Of a DNA stretch of 64,000 bases, positions 1 to 11,402 are shown piece by piece. Each line of letters starts with the position of its first letter. Within the stretch, counting starts at the first letter, position 1. The notes beneath the pieces are model-generated. The model worked only from the letters and a program-made list of their open reading frames with translations. It was not told the DNA's origin and did not search any database. A program made the position numbers and the translations under genes. The DNA is from Turritopsis dohrnii (lineage: Eukaryota; Cnidaria; Hydrozoa; Anthoathecata; Oceaniidae): NCBI GenBank assembly GCA_027922465.2, contig BQMF02000008.1:682001-746000 (forward strand). Direction: 5' to 3'.

Positions 1-873
1 AGATTAAGACCAAATGAGATACGGCCATCTAAGGAAATCAACTATGCAAAAAATCGAAAAAATGGAGCAGTGTGGTTTGTTAGTAATTGTGGTATGCGCT
101 TACGAAAATGGTTGGCGAAAGAACTTGAGAAATATATTTCTGTGGATGTTGGAGGCTATTGTGAAGAGGAGTTTGCAAATAATGTTCAATGTCAAAAGGC
201 TGATGGACAATCTAACATCCAAGAATGCCGAAACACTATTAGAAACTATAAATATTACTTTGCCTTTGAAAGTCGATTCTGCAGAGATTACATCACAGAA
301 AAGTATTGGGACAATGCTATTGCCAATGGAGTCATCCCCATAGTCTTAGGAGGTGCAAATTACAGCGATCCAAAACTCGCAATTCCCGGCTCGTTTATCG
401 ACGCACAAAAATTTGAAAGTGTCCAAAAACTCGGTGAATATTTGCAGAAGCTGAACGCTAATGATGAACTTTATAATGGATATTTAAGATGGAAGCAAAC
501 ATATAAGCGTGTTAATCGCCATGATTGGCCTTATACTAACGAGTGGGTTTGCGATCTGTGTGCGAATCTTAACAAGAAGAATGAGAAGAGGACAAGTCAT
601 AACTTTACACGTGACTGGAATAAAGATAAAATCTGCGACGGCGACAGAAATGAAGTGATAAAAGACTGGTATTTACAGCACTGGAGAGAGTATCAAATTT
701 CTAATAATATAAGTGACGAAAGCATTCCTATCGACGATTATGGAAATAAACGATGGGATGTTTTAGAAGATGCCAGCCAAAACCAACTAAACCTTCCCGA
801 CGAAAATGATGAAGATGAAATTGAAGAAAGCTTAAGTGAGGAGGATAATGATGGTTATTTTTCAAATAGCTGA
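1..873 (+). CDS. alpha-1,3-fucosyltransferase (GT10), 3' part
   Basis: The reading frame is open from the first base, so the 5' end of the gene lies outside the window. It ends at TGA 871-873. GT10 enzymes are Golgi type II membrane proteins that transfer fucose from GDP-fucose onto N-acetylglucosamine-containing glycans. The diagnostic C-terminal donor-binding block is present: YYFAFES, then CRDYITEKYWDNA, then GVIPIVLGGANY and IPGSFID. A later WVCDLCANL matches the paired cysteines near the end of the catalytic domain. The catalytic region ends about 100 residues before the stop. The rest is a charged tail rich in D, E and N (DENDEDEIEESLSEED), longer than usual for this family, which could be lineage-specific or a read into non-homologous sequence. 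The N-terminal TM anchor and acceptor domain are not in view. The family assignment is firm; acceptor specificity cannot be read. Confidence 0.9.
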   Translation, partial: RLRPNEIRPSKEINYAKNRKNGAVWFVSNCGMRLRKWLAKELEKYISVDVGGYCEEEFANNVQCQKADGQSNIQECRNTIRNYKYYFAFESRFCRDYITEKYWDNAIANGVIPIVLGGANYSDPKLAIPGSFIDAQKFESVQKLGEYLQKLNANDELYNGYLRWKQTYKRVNRHDWPYTNEWVCDLCANLNKKNEKRTSHNFTRDWNKDKICDGDRNEVIKDWYLQHWREYQISNNISDESIPIDDYGNKRWDVLEDASQNQLNLPDENDEDEIEESLSEEDNDGYFSNS

Positions 874-1776
874 GATTGTTATCATGCTCAAGCCTATCTA
901 TGTACAACCTTGAAAATACACGTTTTTTATAAGCAACCAAGGTCAGACGTTAGTAACTATGTTGCTTAAAAAATGACCATTTTTTAATAGTAATGTTGCT
1001 TAATTTGTTGATAAGCATTACTTGAAAAAATATATATTTCCAGTCTTGAAAACCTTTGTGCACGTTAAAGTATCTAAGTACAAAGTCTAGGACATAGTAC
1101 TTCAACCTAGTGTAACCACCTCATGTAACAATTTTATGTGCTGTAGCTATGCTAATGCTGCATCATTTCAAAATTCCATGTTGCTAATTTATCTAAGATT
1201 CTGGTAGTGCTGTTGCTTAACTTTTACTAGTGTTGCTTATAAAAAAATGTGTTTACGTTCAATGTTACAAATAACATGAAAAAGTCAGATAGCAGAAATT
1301 TACAAATGTTTATTCATCCTATTCATACCGGTCATCTATATTTAGTAGTTTGTAAAGTGTCTTGGTATTCTTCCCATAACCACATAAAAGCCTCCTGCCT
1401 GCGGAACTTCTGTTTAACCTATGTCTCAGTTTCAGTCGCTGCAAAAATTAGTTAAGTTTCCTAGGCTATACAAAACTGATATTTTTGACAGATTGATCTT
1501 AACTGTTTTATACCGGTCATCTATACCCATACTATACCCATCTGCGTGCTTATCAATTAACTTGTTATATGTATTTATCAAGGAATTTATTGTAGGTAGG
1601 GAAAAATGCAATTCATAGAGGTTGATGCATGAAAAATATGCTATAGATTTTTCAATGACGTCAGCAACAAATTGATCACATTTATATTTTCTTTATTGTT
1701 TTATATTTTTGTAATTTGTGTCAATATTTACACATAGAATAAATAACGCCCATCAATATTTTCTTGATTTGACCTT
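874..1776. other. 3' flank of the fucosyltransferase gene, non-coding
   Basis: AT-rich sequence with no credible reading frame. It contains one copy of the dispersed repeat called R1 here (1066-1245). Nothing else recognisable was seen. Confidence 0.6.
1066..1245 (+). repeat. dispersed repeat R1, copy 1
   Basis: The stretch with CAACCTAGTGTAA, GTGCTGTAGCTATGCTAATG, TGCATCATTTCAAAA and CTAATTTATCTAAGATTCTG recurs at 3606-3785 and, shorter, at 12785-12887. No coding capacity or terminal repeats were recognised, so the class is unknown. Confidence 0.75.
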
Positions 1777-1950
1777 AAGGCCGGTTTTCAGCATTCGCTG
1801 TGGTCGCACGAATGAGCGATCTGATTTTTGATTGGCTGGCGCAATAAATCTCATTCGCCTGGTAGTTCAAATCATTTCAACTACTGACCGAATGAAAAAG
1901 CTGTTCGCTCAGTCTCGCGACCACAGCGATTGAAATGAAAACTGGCCTTT
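1777..1950. mobile_element. short palindromic MITE
   Basis: The ends are inverted repeats: AAGGCCGGTTTTCA then CGCTGTGGTCGC on the left, and GCGACCACAGCG then TGAAAACTGGCCTTT on the right. The element is about 174 bp with no ORF. A target-site duplication could not be fixed, so the superfamily is unassigned. Confidence 0.7.
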
Positions 1951-1983
1951 ACATTGTACGCTTCCTTCGCATACTTTAAGCCA

Positions 1984-3271
1984 GTGTCACCATAAATAAC
2001 TACTCCCTTAAAAAAGTACTCCCCAGTACTTATTTACTGGGAAATAATCACTCCACAGTCATTATTTCCCAGAAAGAAAGTACTCCTGGGAATAATTTTT
2101 TCCTAGTAAATAAGTACTCCTACAGGAAATAAGTACTCCCTTATCTCAGGATATCGTATATTATACAAACAAGTCCGATCAAATTGAACAGGAGACTTTC
2201 AATAAAGTTCTTTTTGTAATCTGTTTTATCGTAATTTATCCTTTTTTACCTTAAAAGGATCAAGTTTTACGAAGAGAACGTTTTGTGAATTTCTCGATTT
2301 TTGGTCATTTTCTCAAAAGTTTCTCTATTGGCACACACACTGGACACAAAATTCGCGATTTTTCAGACAGGATTTATCAGCCTTCATTGGATACCACTTC
2401 TATTTTGAAAGTTTTCTCTCGCTAAATTCCAACAAAATAGGGACTCACGGAGGGTTCTTTTAATTGTCCAGCTAGTTTTCAAGACGAAGTTTCTTGCATC
2501 TCAAAAATCTCGATATCGGGTCATTAGGCCACAGTAAGATCGAAATTGAACAGGAAACCCTGGATGAAAACGAAGTAATCTATCATACCGGATAGGAGAT
2601 TTACCACAGTAATACCAAGGAACAACAATAGGAATGGTGGATATAAGTGAGTCAGAAAAAACAACGATAATCAAAAGTAGTAACAAAGTAGACCACAACT
2701 AGCCAAGAATGAGCATGCATACATTCCATTGATTGAATGTCCGCGGCCGATAGTATAGTATAGTTTTAGCCCCGTTTTGGCGCAAAACCTCGTCCCAGGC
2801 ACTGAAAATTAAAATTTCAAAAACACCCCCAGATATTTACCCAAGGAACAAGTGTGCAAAATTTCAGCCAAATCCGACCATTTTTCAGGCTGCCCCAAAG
2901 TTTTTCGGACAGACACACAGACATTCTCAGATTCTAGCTAAACTGAAGTTGAGAATAAGGCATTCGGTGAAGGAATGAGCAGACAAAATTTAAATTTTTT
3001 AAAGTCTCGACGTCCAGGGAATGGCCATATGAATTTTAAAAGTTTTTAAGCAAGATTTAGGGGGGAGTCATTTTAAACTAGGGGAGTCAAGATTTCCTAG
3101 GAAATGTTAACTCTAGGGAGTCATAATTTACTAGTTTATATTAACTGGGGAGTTATAATTAACTAGTTTATTTTGATGAGGGAGTCACTACAAACTAGTT
3201 TATTATGAATGGGGAGTCATTATTTAGGGGAGTTTTATTTACTATTTACTGGGAGAAATTTTACTGTGGCA
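1984..3271. mobile_element. non-autonomous element with TACTCC iterons at both ends
   Basis: The left end (CCAGTGTCACCATAAATAAC) and the reverse complement of the right end (CCGGTGCCACAGTAAAATTT) are imperfect TIRs. The left 170 bp holds many copies of TACTCC or CAGTACT. The right 230 bp (3058-3250) holds GGGAGTCA in the opposite orientation at least six times. The middle, about 900 bp, has no convincing ORF. This looks like a deletion derivative of a DNA transposon with subterminal binding sites. Target duplication was not resolved. Confidence 0.6.
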
Positions 3272-3321
3272 CCGGAAATATTTCAAGAATAAACTTTTTT
3301 ATCAATACAGATACAGGGTAA

Positions 3322-3610
3322 ATACGTATAAACAAAAACTAATAAACATTTTCCATTAAATATATATATATTTTTGAAATCGCCAAAGAATAAGGTTTCC
3401 AATGATATAAAAATCAAATATATATGACTTTTGTATAAAAAGTTTGTTTTTTTCATCTTCTGTTTTCTTCATTTTCTTTTTCTTTTTTGGCGTTTTTTAT
3501 TTCTGTAGAATATTGTGCTTTTTTATGTCTATCCAACGATACCAAATTTGTTAAAATTGGTTCAGTATTGAGCAAATGGCAAGCAAATCTTAAAAGTGTG
3601 CACACTATTT
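3322..3610 (+). repeat. dispersed repeat R2, copy 1
   Basis: About 280 bp containing CATTTTCCATTAAATATATA, GCCAAAGAATAAGGTTTCCA and CTATCCAACGATACCAAATT. A nearly identical copy lies at 39330-39612 and an inverted partial copy at 38583-38668. No coding capacity seen. Confidence 0.8.
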
Positions 3611-3785
3611 TTACACAGACTTTAGTACTGCAACCTAGTGTAAAAATTTTTAAAAAATGTGTTGGAGCTAGTGTTGCATCATTTTAAAACTTCATGTTTC
3701 TAATTTATCTAAGATTCTGGTAGTACTGTTGTTTAACTTTTTGAAAAAAATTACTAGTGTGGCTTATAAATTTGTTGCTTTTAAA
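3606..3785 (+). repeat. dispersed repeat R1, copy 2
   Basis: Shares with 1066-1245 the blocks GCAACCTAGTGTAA, GTGTTGCATCATTTTAAAA and CTAATTTATCTAAGATTCTG. It follows R2 directly, so R1 and R2 may be parts of one longer element in this copy. Confidence 0.7.
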
Positions 3786-3810
3786 AAATTTTTTAACCTA
3801 AAGTGATAAC

Positions 3811-4104
3811 CGACTGGTTGCCTTGTGGTAGAGTGCTCGCTTCCTGTTCGGAAGGTCGCGGGTTCAATCCCCAACCGAGTCATGCCAGCGACTATAACAG
3901 TGTGAATCACTCCTCTGCTTAGCACTCAGCAAGAGAGTAGGAATGATGTCTAGGATGGTTGTCTAGTTGAGCGGTTTCTGTAGCTTACGTAGCCCAAATG
4001 GGGGCTTTAAATGCCCTAGGACCTCCTTCGATCATTGATAATAGTACCTTAAGGAACTGAAGAGGCTATCCTGGGTAAATAATAATAATAATAACAATAA
4101 TAAT
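3811..4104 (+). mobile_element. tRNA-derived SINE
   Basis: The head (3812-3881) folds like a tRNA. GACTGGTT at the start pairs imperfectly with ACCGAGTC at the end. A D-arm-like GCCTTGTGGTAGAGTGCTCG acts as box A, CTTC/GAAG forms an anticodon-type stem, and GGTTCAATCCC is a good pol III box B. It is followed by about 200 bp of unrelated body and an (AAT)n tail at 4078-4104, the usual SINE end. The body and tail argue against a functional tRNA gene. Confidence 0.82.
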
Positions 4105-4310
4105 TTCCTCTAAGTCTAATGCAGAAATTGTTCAAGCCATTAGGCTTCTAGTTTACGTTGACTGCATAGCCCAATTTGTTCAATTTAATTTTATATATTT
4201 AATTTTATATTCTTTATATAAAATCTTTATTTATTGTTTTGTAAGTCGAAAATCAGACCGACTCAGGTTAACTATTGGAACATCTAGTTCACTAGGAACT
4301 TCGAACCCAG

Positions 4311-4381
4311 GATCTCTTGCCTTGTCGATATACAGATAGCGGCGAACAATATCTATCCGCATATCGAAAAGGCAAGAGACC
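4311..4381. repeat. imperfect palindrome, arms about 30 bp
   Basis: The left arm ATCTCTTGCCTTGTCGATAT and the right arm ATATCGAAAAGGCAAGAGAC are near-complementary around a short loop (CGGCGAACAA). The surrounding 4105-4636 has no supported gene. A 104-codon minus-strand frame crosses it but has no recognisable domain. Confidence 0.6.
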
Positions 4382-5084
4382 CTCGGTCCGTAGGGTGAGT
4401 ATACTAATTGCAAAGTTGTTCGACACGAATAATTCGTGTTAGTCTCACAAGAAATCAAAAATCTGAGATTTGTTATGGTGACACTTGTTGAAATGTAAGC
4501 ATTAAAACAATAACTATTGTAACAAACACCACACATATGTTTCACTTGATTTGATTGGTTGAGTTGATCGAGTATTCGATGATGTCGATCTCTTCACTAA
4601 TTTGCAACGAGTTCAGGATATCTTAACCGCTGTTCGCAGGGCCCGCGCTATGAATTTGAAAGTGGAGGGGCCACATTTTATACTGATTAATTTTGAAATC
4701 GGCAATTTAGAGTGAAGGCGCCACCATGGTTGGCGCCGGAGGGCAAGGAAAGTTTTTGCAATTTTGACAGCTCAAGATTGGCTAACAGTGTACTGATTCC
4801 TAAAGATTTATACACCTACAATATTCTTTTAATCATTTTTAAAGAGAACGTAAGTAATTATAGTAGTAATTATAACTATAACAATATAGTATATATACCA
4901 TAAATCAGAATCCACAAATTTCCCAACAATATTTTTTCTGGATGGTTTCGAGGCAACAAATTCGTTGGCTATATTTACCCATAGTTAATAGAAACATACC
5001 AAACATACCATACCAAAGAAATGTTATCCGTAAGTTCTTTGTGAAAAGAAAGCTGCCAAAGAGTTGAAACACTTTTGAGTCATT

Positions 5085-5530
5085 GTTGCTCGAACCCAAG
5101 TTTTGATCGCTCGGGTGTTGCACTTGTAGCTGCACCAACAAGGACTAGCTTCATCAACTTGATGATGTTTCCAAAGAGACTTCTTTCTAGTGCGCCGCTT
5201 GACTTGACTATATTGTCTGTTATCTCCTCGAAATGAGCAACCTTTTCATTTTTAAAAACGAGAGCGCAGAACTTGGATTTCGGCAGGCAGTGCAGAGATG
5301 TCAAGGTCATCCAAGTACTTTTCAAGAGCGCCTATCTCTGTCTGGTAGGGGTCGTCGGAGTTGATGGATGTCAAAAGAAACTGCTCGATGCTTGAAAAGA
5401 ATTGATAGCGCTTGGTTGCTCAAAACGGTCCTTAATGGCCATGACTACGGTGTCGATTGCATCAAAGTAAATGATTCGGTAGTGGTCTTTAAAGCCTGAA
5501 TGCATAATAAGCTTTTGGCTGTTCCTTTTT
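5085..5530 (-). pseudogene. hAT transposase C-terminal remnant (ZMYM1-like)
   Basis: Read on the minus strand, the fragment begins with HYRIIYFDAIDTVVMAIKDR, a common block ahead of the hAT dimerisation domain. A broken stretch follows, then the frame with SGALERSLFGNIIKLMKLVL and VGAATSATPERS, the hydrophobic dimerisation motif of the hAT superfamily. The catalytic D, D and E and the zinc finger are absent. At least one frame change and one stop lie between the blocks. It sits inside the TIR pair 4637-5714, so it is the decayed gene of that element. Confidence 0.72.
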
Positions 5531-5606
5531 CAGTTGCGTAGCCACATCCGATTTTTTTTTTAATTTTTAAATTTATGTGTGAAAAAAGTTTTTTTACTTA
5601 GCAAAA

Positions 5607-5607
<1 letters not shown>

Positions 5608-5677
<70 letters not shown>
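5608..5677. repeat. GT microsatellite followed by a 39-base G run
   Basis: (GT)n from about 5608, then uninterrupted G from 5639 to 5677. Such a run is often misassembled, so its length should not be trusted. Confidence 0.9.
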
Positions 5678-5679
<2 letters not shown>

Positions 5680-5714
5680 TGGCCCCCCTGGCCACCCCGG
5701 TAGCGCGGGCCCTG

Positions 5715-6478
5715 AGTTCGACCAGTCGATCTGATTTTCATAATAAAAAATTTTTGTTTGTTTGTTTGTTTGTTAGTTTGTTTGTTTGTTTGCCTAGATT
5801 AAAACAAGGAAATTACTTTCAATTATCTTAATCTTGATCTATTCAATATATTCAATTATCAAAAAATTATTTTCAAAAATCTTCTACTACGTTATGCGAA
5901 TTCGCTTTAATGTTCAAAGGGTAACTACCAGTAAATATTGTTCAAGTAAGGTTATGAAACAAAAATAAGGTTGTATAACTATACAACGGGTTGTTATCAC
6001 AATCCCTATGGAGCGCCATAATGCTAACCGTGCAAGCCATAAATAATATATACAGTAATCCTCGATACAGTGCTATATAAGTAATAAATAAATACTAAAA
6101 TAACATTTTATATACAATGTGCGGTCTAGAAATAGTACGACTGAAAAAACGATGATCATCTGCGATGCTGATGCAATGCATATACGATGTTGGGCTAGAA
6201 TTGTTAGAACTTTTACATTAAATTTACATCTCCCTATCTCTGCCCCATAAACAAAGTTGAGGAAGTTCAGTTACAGCCAGTTCTTGGACACAACTTTATT
6301 GTGGGGTGAGGGGTTCATTTTTTGTCATTTTGCAGTTCATATAATTTTAACAATCGAAAAACGGTTGCAAGTCTTTAAAATTAGCAGCTGTCACGATTTT
6401 ATAATTTCAAACATCCTATCCGTCATTTCATTTCATACTAACATTAAATATTAGTTCACAAGTGCTCCAGAGGACATT
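5715..6478. other. intergenic, no gene seen
   Basis: A TTTG-rich tract lies at about 5752-5792. No credible coding frame. It is the 3' flank of the minus-strand gene that ends at 6479. Confidence 0.55.
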
Positions 6479-8232
6479 TTAAGGTTTCGATTCCATAGGT
6501 TGTTGTTGTTGTTGTTGTTGTTGTTGATTGTAGGGAGGAGGGTTAGAAACCATGATTTGCTGACCAGGTCCAGTCTGCACCACAATGTTTACATCCTGAA
6601 GGAAATATAGAACAATTTATAATCAAAAACAACTTTATCTTTTCAACGTCTCTTCCCTCATCAAAAACCTCTTCAAAGCCTATATTTTTTCAGAAGATGG
6701 ACATTTAGTTTTAATGGTATACTAGCCGCCAAGGCGGCGTCGCTCGCCGCCCATGTTCAGCATGCGTTGTGTTCACGAAAAATAAAATTAAGGAATTGGC
6801 AATGATAAGTGTGCCCATGTTGTAGAGCTCGAAAAACTGATCAAAAAAATGTATGGGATCGTTTTGCTACGACCAACCGTTCCGGAGATATCCTTGATCA
6901 AATATTTTGATGACGTTACAGACCCGTCCTCCCCAAAAAAAATTAGACCCAAATTTTTCATCACCCCATCGCCTGTATCACGATGAGAGAATAATTTATG
7001 TGTGATCTTACATTGCTGACTCTCTTTCGCAGTTCACATCTACCATTTTGCGTGACTTACAAACAAACAAACAAACAAACAAACAAACAGACAGAGAATC
7101 GGCTATTAATATATAGATGCTTACCGGTTCCTTGTAACAACACAAACCAACACAACTTGCGATGCTGCCTGCAAAACAGGCGAAACCAGACATCACTGCA
7201 AAAGCTGTCAGTACTTGTAATAATGTGTGTACAGCTTTAAGATCTTCACAGCTCATTCCTAAAAAATCATTATTCTTATGTTATTCTTATGTAGCTATTA
7301 ATCCATTCTCACCAGCAAACTTGTTGAAAACTCACTGCGGAGGAATACATTTCTAAAACGCTATTTCAATGAAAATGCTCTTCCTTGCAGTGATATTTTG
7401 ACATTTTTGGCGACTGGGTTAGGCCAGATAAAAAGGTTGCATTTACCATTTATTGTTCTCACGTCCGTACCCTTTACACACACACATTTGTCTCCATCAC
7501 TGGCACAGCTATCGTGTCTATCCTTGTAAATATCAAGTGCCCAGCCATACAAGGCAGCAGCAATACCAGTAATTGCTGACGACACGAACATGATAATGGT
7601 CATTATAATGCAAATTACTAACCAGGCAATCAGCTAAAAACAATACAGTTAACATGAGTTTTATAAGATACATATATTCTCTTTTCTTCCCTGGGTAATG
7701 TAGATTCTGATTAAAAGTTTCGTCAACAATTATGGTTTTTCCGACAGACAATTACTTCAAAAGGGAAAATTAATTGTTTTCGTGGTTGAGTCATCTATCT
7801 GTAACAGTTATGAATCTTAAAAACACTATCTGCCATAAGAAAAGTTTTTGTAACCTTAAAAAATAGAAATTTCAGAAAACAGTTTTGAGAAGTTCACTTA
7901 CCACACATTTGTTTTTAGTGATTCCTGCTGCTAGCCCCAACCCTCCAAGAAGTAACAACTAAAAATAAATATATGTGAACAAATTTAGATGTATATATAT
8001 TTTTTGTTAGATGGCACTGAAAAATAAAAACAAAGTATTTCTATGAATTCAATTATAACAAATGGAAACATAAACTTTCTTTACGTACTGGAATTCCGGC
8101 CCAAAATGGAGCTCCGGAAGCTTTGGCAGCCATTACACCAGAAACGATAGAGATGCATAATCCCAAAATTAATTGTAACACAGATATGACGATGACGGCA
8201 ATAGCGATCTCTTTCTTGATTTTATTGGACAT
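6479..8232 (-). CDS. MS4A/CD20-like four-TM membrane protein, paralogue A
   Basis: Five exons on the minus strand: 8232-8089, 7958-7902, 7633-7447, 7258-7125 and 6595-6479, all with GT donors and AG acceptors, phases 0,0,1,0. The product is 212 residues. Exon 1 gives MSNKIKKE then TM1 (IAIAVIVISVLQLILGL). Exon 2 adds a glycine/leucine TM2 (LLLLGGLGLAAGI). Exon 3 gives TM3 (WLVICIIMTIIMFVSSAITG) and a cysteine-containing loop (DSCASDGDKCVCVKG). Exon 4 gives TM4 (LLQVLTAFAVMSGFACFAG) and a CCYKEP end. The cytosolic tail has PPPYNQ and a glutamine run. The topology fits the MS4A/CD20-like tetraspan group, plasma-membrane proteins of largely unknown function. Paralogue B at 16070-17333 matches exon by exon except in the tail. 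Another four-TM family is possible; gene structure is more certain than the name. Confidence 0.8.
6720..7118. mobile_element. unclassified interspersed repeat in intron 4 of paralogue A
   Basis: Begins ACTAGCCGCCAAGGCGGCG and ends in an (AAAC)n tract followed by GAATCGGCTATTAATATATA. It has no ORF of its own. The GC-rich head and simple-repeat tail look like a retroposed or short non-autonomous element. The class is undetermined. Confidence 0.4.
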
Positions 8233-8724
8233 CTTTATTAGCTTGTTTGTTACTGTTGAAACTTTTTTTTTCTTTCGATGACTTTTTTGACACCTTGTGT
8301 TGTGTTGTTGACAACCTGAAGAATAAGTTTAAGTGTGAAAATTTGACTGTCGATATTTATTCAATTCGCTATAGCTTGCTGCGTTGCTAATAGCAAACAG
8401 TCATAAATAGCAACGTGATTCTAACATGACTTAAGAATCAAAGTTTTTTTATAAATCATATTGTTTTGATTTGTTACTTAGCACTACCCTGCTGCAACAT
8501 GTATATTTAATCACCGATGATTTGAAGATACATTTACACCTCACGTTTTTATTCATCAGTTAGTTCCATTGAATAAAAGGAACTGTTAATTCACCTAAAT
8601 TTAAACTCGGGAGAAATCTCAAGTCTGTATTTCATTTTTTACAATTTTCATACGTGTCTTTGCTCCTGGGTATGTTCGTCTGAAAAATCGTTAACCATTA
8701 CATTAATACAGTAAAAGCACTTAT
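8233..8724. promoter_or_regulatory. upstream region of paralogue A
   Basis: This 490-bp stretch lies directly 5' of the minus-strand start at 8232 and must hold the 5' UTR and promoter if the gene is active. No specific element could be identified. The LINE inserted at 8725 bounds it. Confidence 0.3.
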
Positions 8725-11402
8725 GCTACTTTACGTACGGGAAGACATCCCTACCAGGATTTTGAATATTGAAGAGAATATTGAAGGCTTTTCTGTTGAG
8801 CTAAACCTGCGAAAAATAAAGTGGCTTATCTGCTGTTCTTACAATCCGAAAAAGTCAGCTATCATGACACATTTAGATAATTTATCTAAGACGTTAGACT
8901 TACTCTCCACGAAGTACGATAACATTATATTAATGGGAGACCTCAATGAAAGTGTCAATACGAATGCATTAAAAGTGTTCTGTGAAAACTATCAACTAAC
9001 GAGTATTGTAAAAACTCCGACATGTTTTAAAAATACGGAGAACCCATCATGTATCGACTTAATTTTAACTAACAGACCGAGGAGCTTCCGAGATACCTGT
9101 ACGATAGAAACTGGTCTGTCTGACTTCCATAAAATGGTAACCACTGCTTTAAAATCAAAGTTTGAGAGGTTGCCTCCAAAGATCATCAGCTATAGAGATT
9201 ACAAGACTTTCTCACAACAAGACTTCCGTCAAGATTTAAGTGATAGTCTATTTAGACAAACTGGTTCAATTAGTCAAGATAGTTTCGAAAATTTTATAAT
9301 CACTTGCAAGAGCACGCTAGATAAACATGCTCCAGTAAAACAAAGATACGTGAGAGGAAATCAATCTCCCTTTATGAATAAGGAGATTAGTAAGGCCATG
9401 ATGGAAAGAACAAGACTTAAGAACAGATATTTTCGTAACACATCTAAGGAGAATGAAATCCTATACAAAACACTGCGAAATTATTGCGTGTCTTTAGTGA
9501 GAAAAGTGAAAAAAGACTATTACAATAGCTTAAAGGTAAATGATATTGCTGATAATAAAAATTTTTGGAAGACTATTAAGCCCTTTCTGTCAGACAAGGG
9601 TCCAACAAAAGAAAAAATAACTCTTGTTGAGAACGATAATATAGTTAAATCTGACCTAGAAACTGCTGAAATTCTGAACTCCTTCTTCACAAATGTTGTC
9701 TCGCAGTTAAATATCTCAAAATACCAAAATTGTGATCCAGCTGCAGACATTATTACTGGTAGAACTACGAAAGCAATCGTGAAATATAGAAACCATCCTA
9801 GCATTATAACTATTAGGCAGAGATTTGAAAATGAGAGCTTTTCATTTTCTGAAGTGAACCAGAGGGACATTGAGTTGGAGATTAAAAATCTCGACTCGTC
9901 CAAATGTACACAGGACTCAGACATACCCACAAGGATAATCAAAGAAAATAATGATATTTTTGCAGAAATTATCACAATTTCTATTAATAATACCATTAAA
10001 ACATCCAAGTTCCTGGCTACACTTAAGCAGCCTGATATCACTCCAGCCTACAAAAAAGGCTCAAAGAATAACAAGGAGAATTTTAGACCAATCAGTATTC
10101 TTTCCAATCTTTCCAAGCTGTTTGAGAGATGTTTGTTCAAGCAAATAACATCTTATTTTGAGCAAAAACTCTCTAAATTCCAATTTGGTTTCCGTAAGGG
10201 ACACAGTGCTCAGCAAACCCTCATTGTAATGATTGAGAAGTGGAAAAGGGCTATGGATAGGGGGAATCGGTTTGGAGCATTACTTACTGATCTCTCTAAA
10301 GCATTCGACTCTCTCTCACACGAGCTTCTGATCGCAAAGCTCCATGCATATGGTTTTAATTTACCATCACTTCGACTCATTCATGATTATCTAACTAATC
10401 GCTGGCAGAGAACGAAGGTCAACACAACATTTAGTTCGTGGCTAGAAATACTATACGGTGTACCGCAAGGCTCCTTACTAGGACCATTACTTTTTAACAT
10501 CTTTCTCTGTGATCTATTTTTTATAATTAACGACATCAATTTTGCTAGTTATGCCGATGACAACACTCCTTATGTCCAAGGAAAAGATGTTGACCATGTC
10601 ATCGAGCAACTTGAAAACACAGCCGTCAAATTGTTTCAATGGTTCCACGACAATGAATTAAAAGCAAATGCGGATAAGTGTCACTTATTACTCAGTGTTA
10701 ATGAAAGAAATACCATTAATATTGAAGGGTGTGAAATAGGCAGCGGTAAAACAGAGAAATTACTTGGTGTCACGCTAGATAATAATCTAACATTCAATAG
10801 CCACATTAATCAAATGTGTAACAAAGCCTCGCAAAAACTTAATGCTATTGCAAGAATGATACCAGAAATAACCAAATAACCAAACGGAAATCTTTAATTA
10901 CTTCTTTTTTTAAGTCTTTATTTAACTTCTGCCCATTAGTATGGATGTGTCACAGTAGAAGCCATAACAAACGAATAAATAGGTTGCATGAGAGAGCACT
11001 AAGAATGGTTTATGATGATAAATCATCATCCTTTAACGAGTTGCTAGAAAAGGATGGATCTGTGACTGTCCATCAACGCAATATACAAATTCTAATGACA
11101 GAAATGTTTAAATTAAAAAAAAATCTTGCACCATCGCTCTTGAATGAAATCTTCAGAATAAAAAAAGCATCACGTTATAACCTCCGTATTGAAGCGGATT
11201 TTGAAGTTCCGAAAGTACATACCACCACATTTGGAACAGAAAGCTTAAGTTTTTTAGGACCAAAACTTTGGAAATCTGTACCACTACCTATCAAACAACT
11301 AGATTCACTACAGTCTTTTAAAAATAACATAAAAAATGGACTCCTGACGCTTGTCCTTGTCGCTTGTGCAAAACCTACATACAGAATATTGGTTTCCTAT
11401 AA
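8725..11402 (+). pseudogene. LINE ORF2: endonuclease remnant and reverse transcriptase, two frameshifts
   Basis: The frame opens inside the apurinic-type endonuclease: NIILMGDLNE, the CIDLILTN block and LSDFHK, where families usually have SDH. Next come the RT blocks: PAYKKGSKNNKENFRPIS, FQFGFRKGHSAQQTL, ALLTDLSKAFDS, YGVPQGSLLGPLLF and the catalytic SYADDN. The ATG at 8723 straddles the target-site duplication, so it is not a natural start. At 10868-10883 the 8-mer ATAACCAA is tandemly duplicated and breaks the frame. The protein resumes with RINRLHERALRMVYDD and KLWKSVPLPI. A second one-base slip in the A run near 11332-11337 moves the C-terminal CPCRLCKTYIQNIGF and its stop (11400-11402) to another frame. 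Otherwise no internal stop was seen in about 2.6 kb. Confidence 0.88.

Larger units (their letters stand above)
4637..5714 (-). mobile_element. internally deleted hAT element
   Basis: The left end reads CAGGGCCCGCGCTA and the right end is its exact reverse complement, TAGCGCGGGCCCTG (5701-5714), a 14-bp TIR typical of hAT elements. The 8-bp flanks (GCTGTTCG and AGTTCGAC) share only GTTCG, so the target duplication is not clean. The body carries the end of a hAT transposase on the minus strand, with a GT/G tract inside the right end. Confidence 0.75.

Noticed and set aside
3487..3687. Small ORFs in R1/R2 repeats
   Set aside because: No recognisable protein; the repeat copy at 39481 does not keep the frame.
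3812..3881. A functional tRNA gene
   Set aside because: Although box B and a cloverleaf are present, the acceptor stem is imperfect, and a SINE body with (AAT)n tail follows.
7008..7256. Single-exon 82-residue minus-strand protein
   Set aside because: It is exon 4 of paralogue A read through its donor site into the intron repeat.
8723..8725. Natural start codon of LINE ORF2
   Set aside because: It spans the border between target duplication and truncated element.
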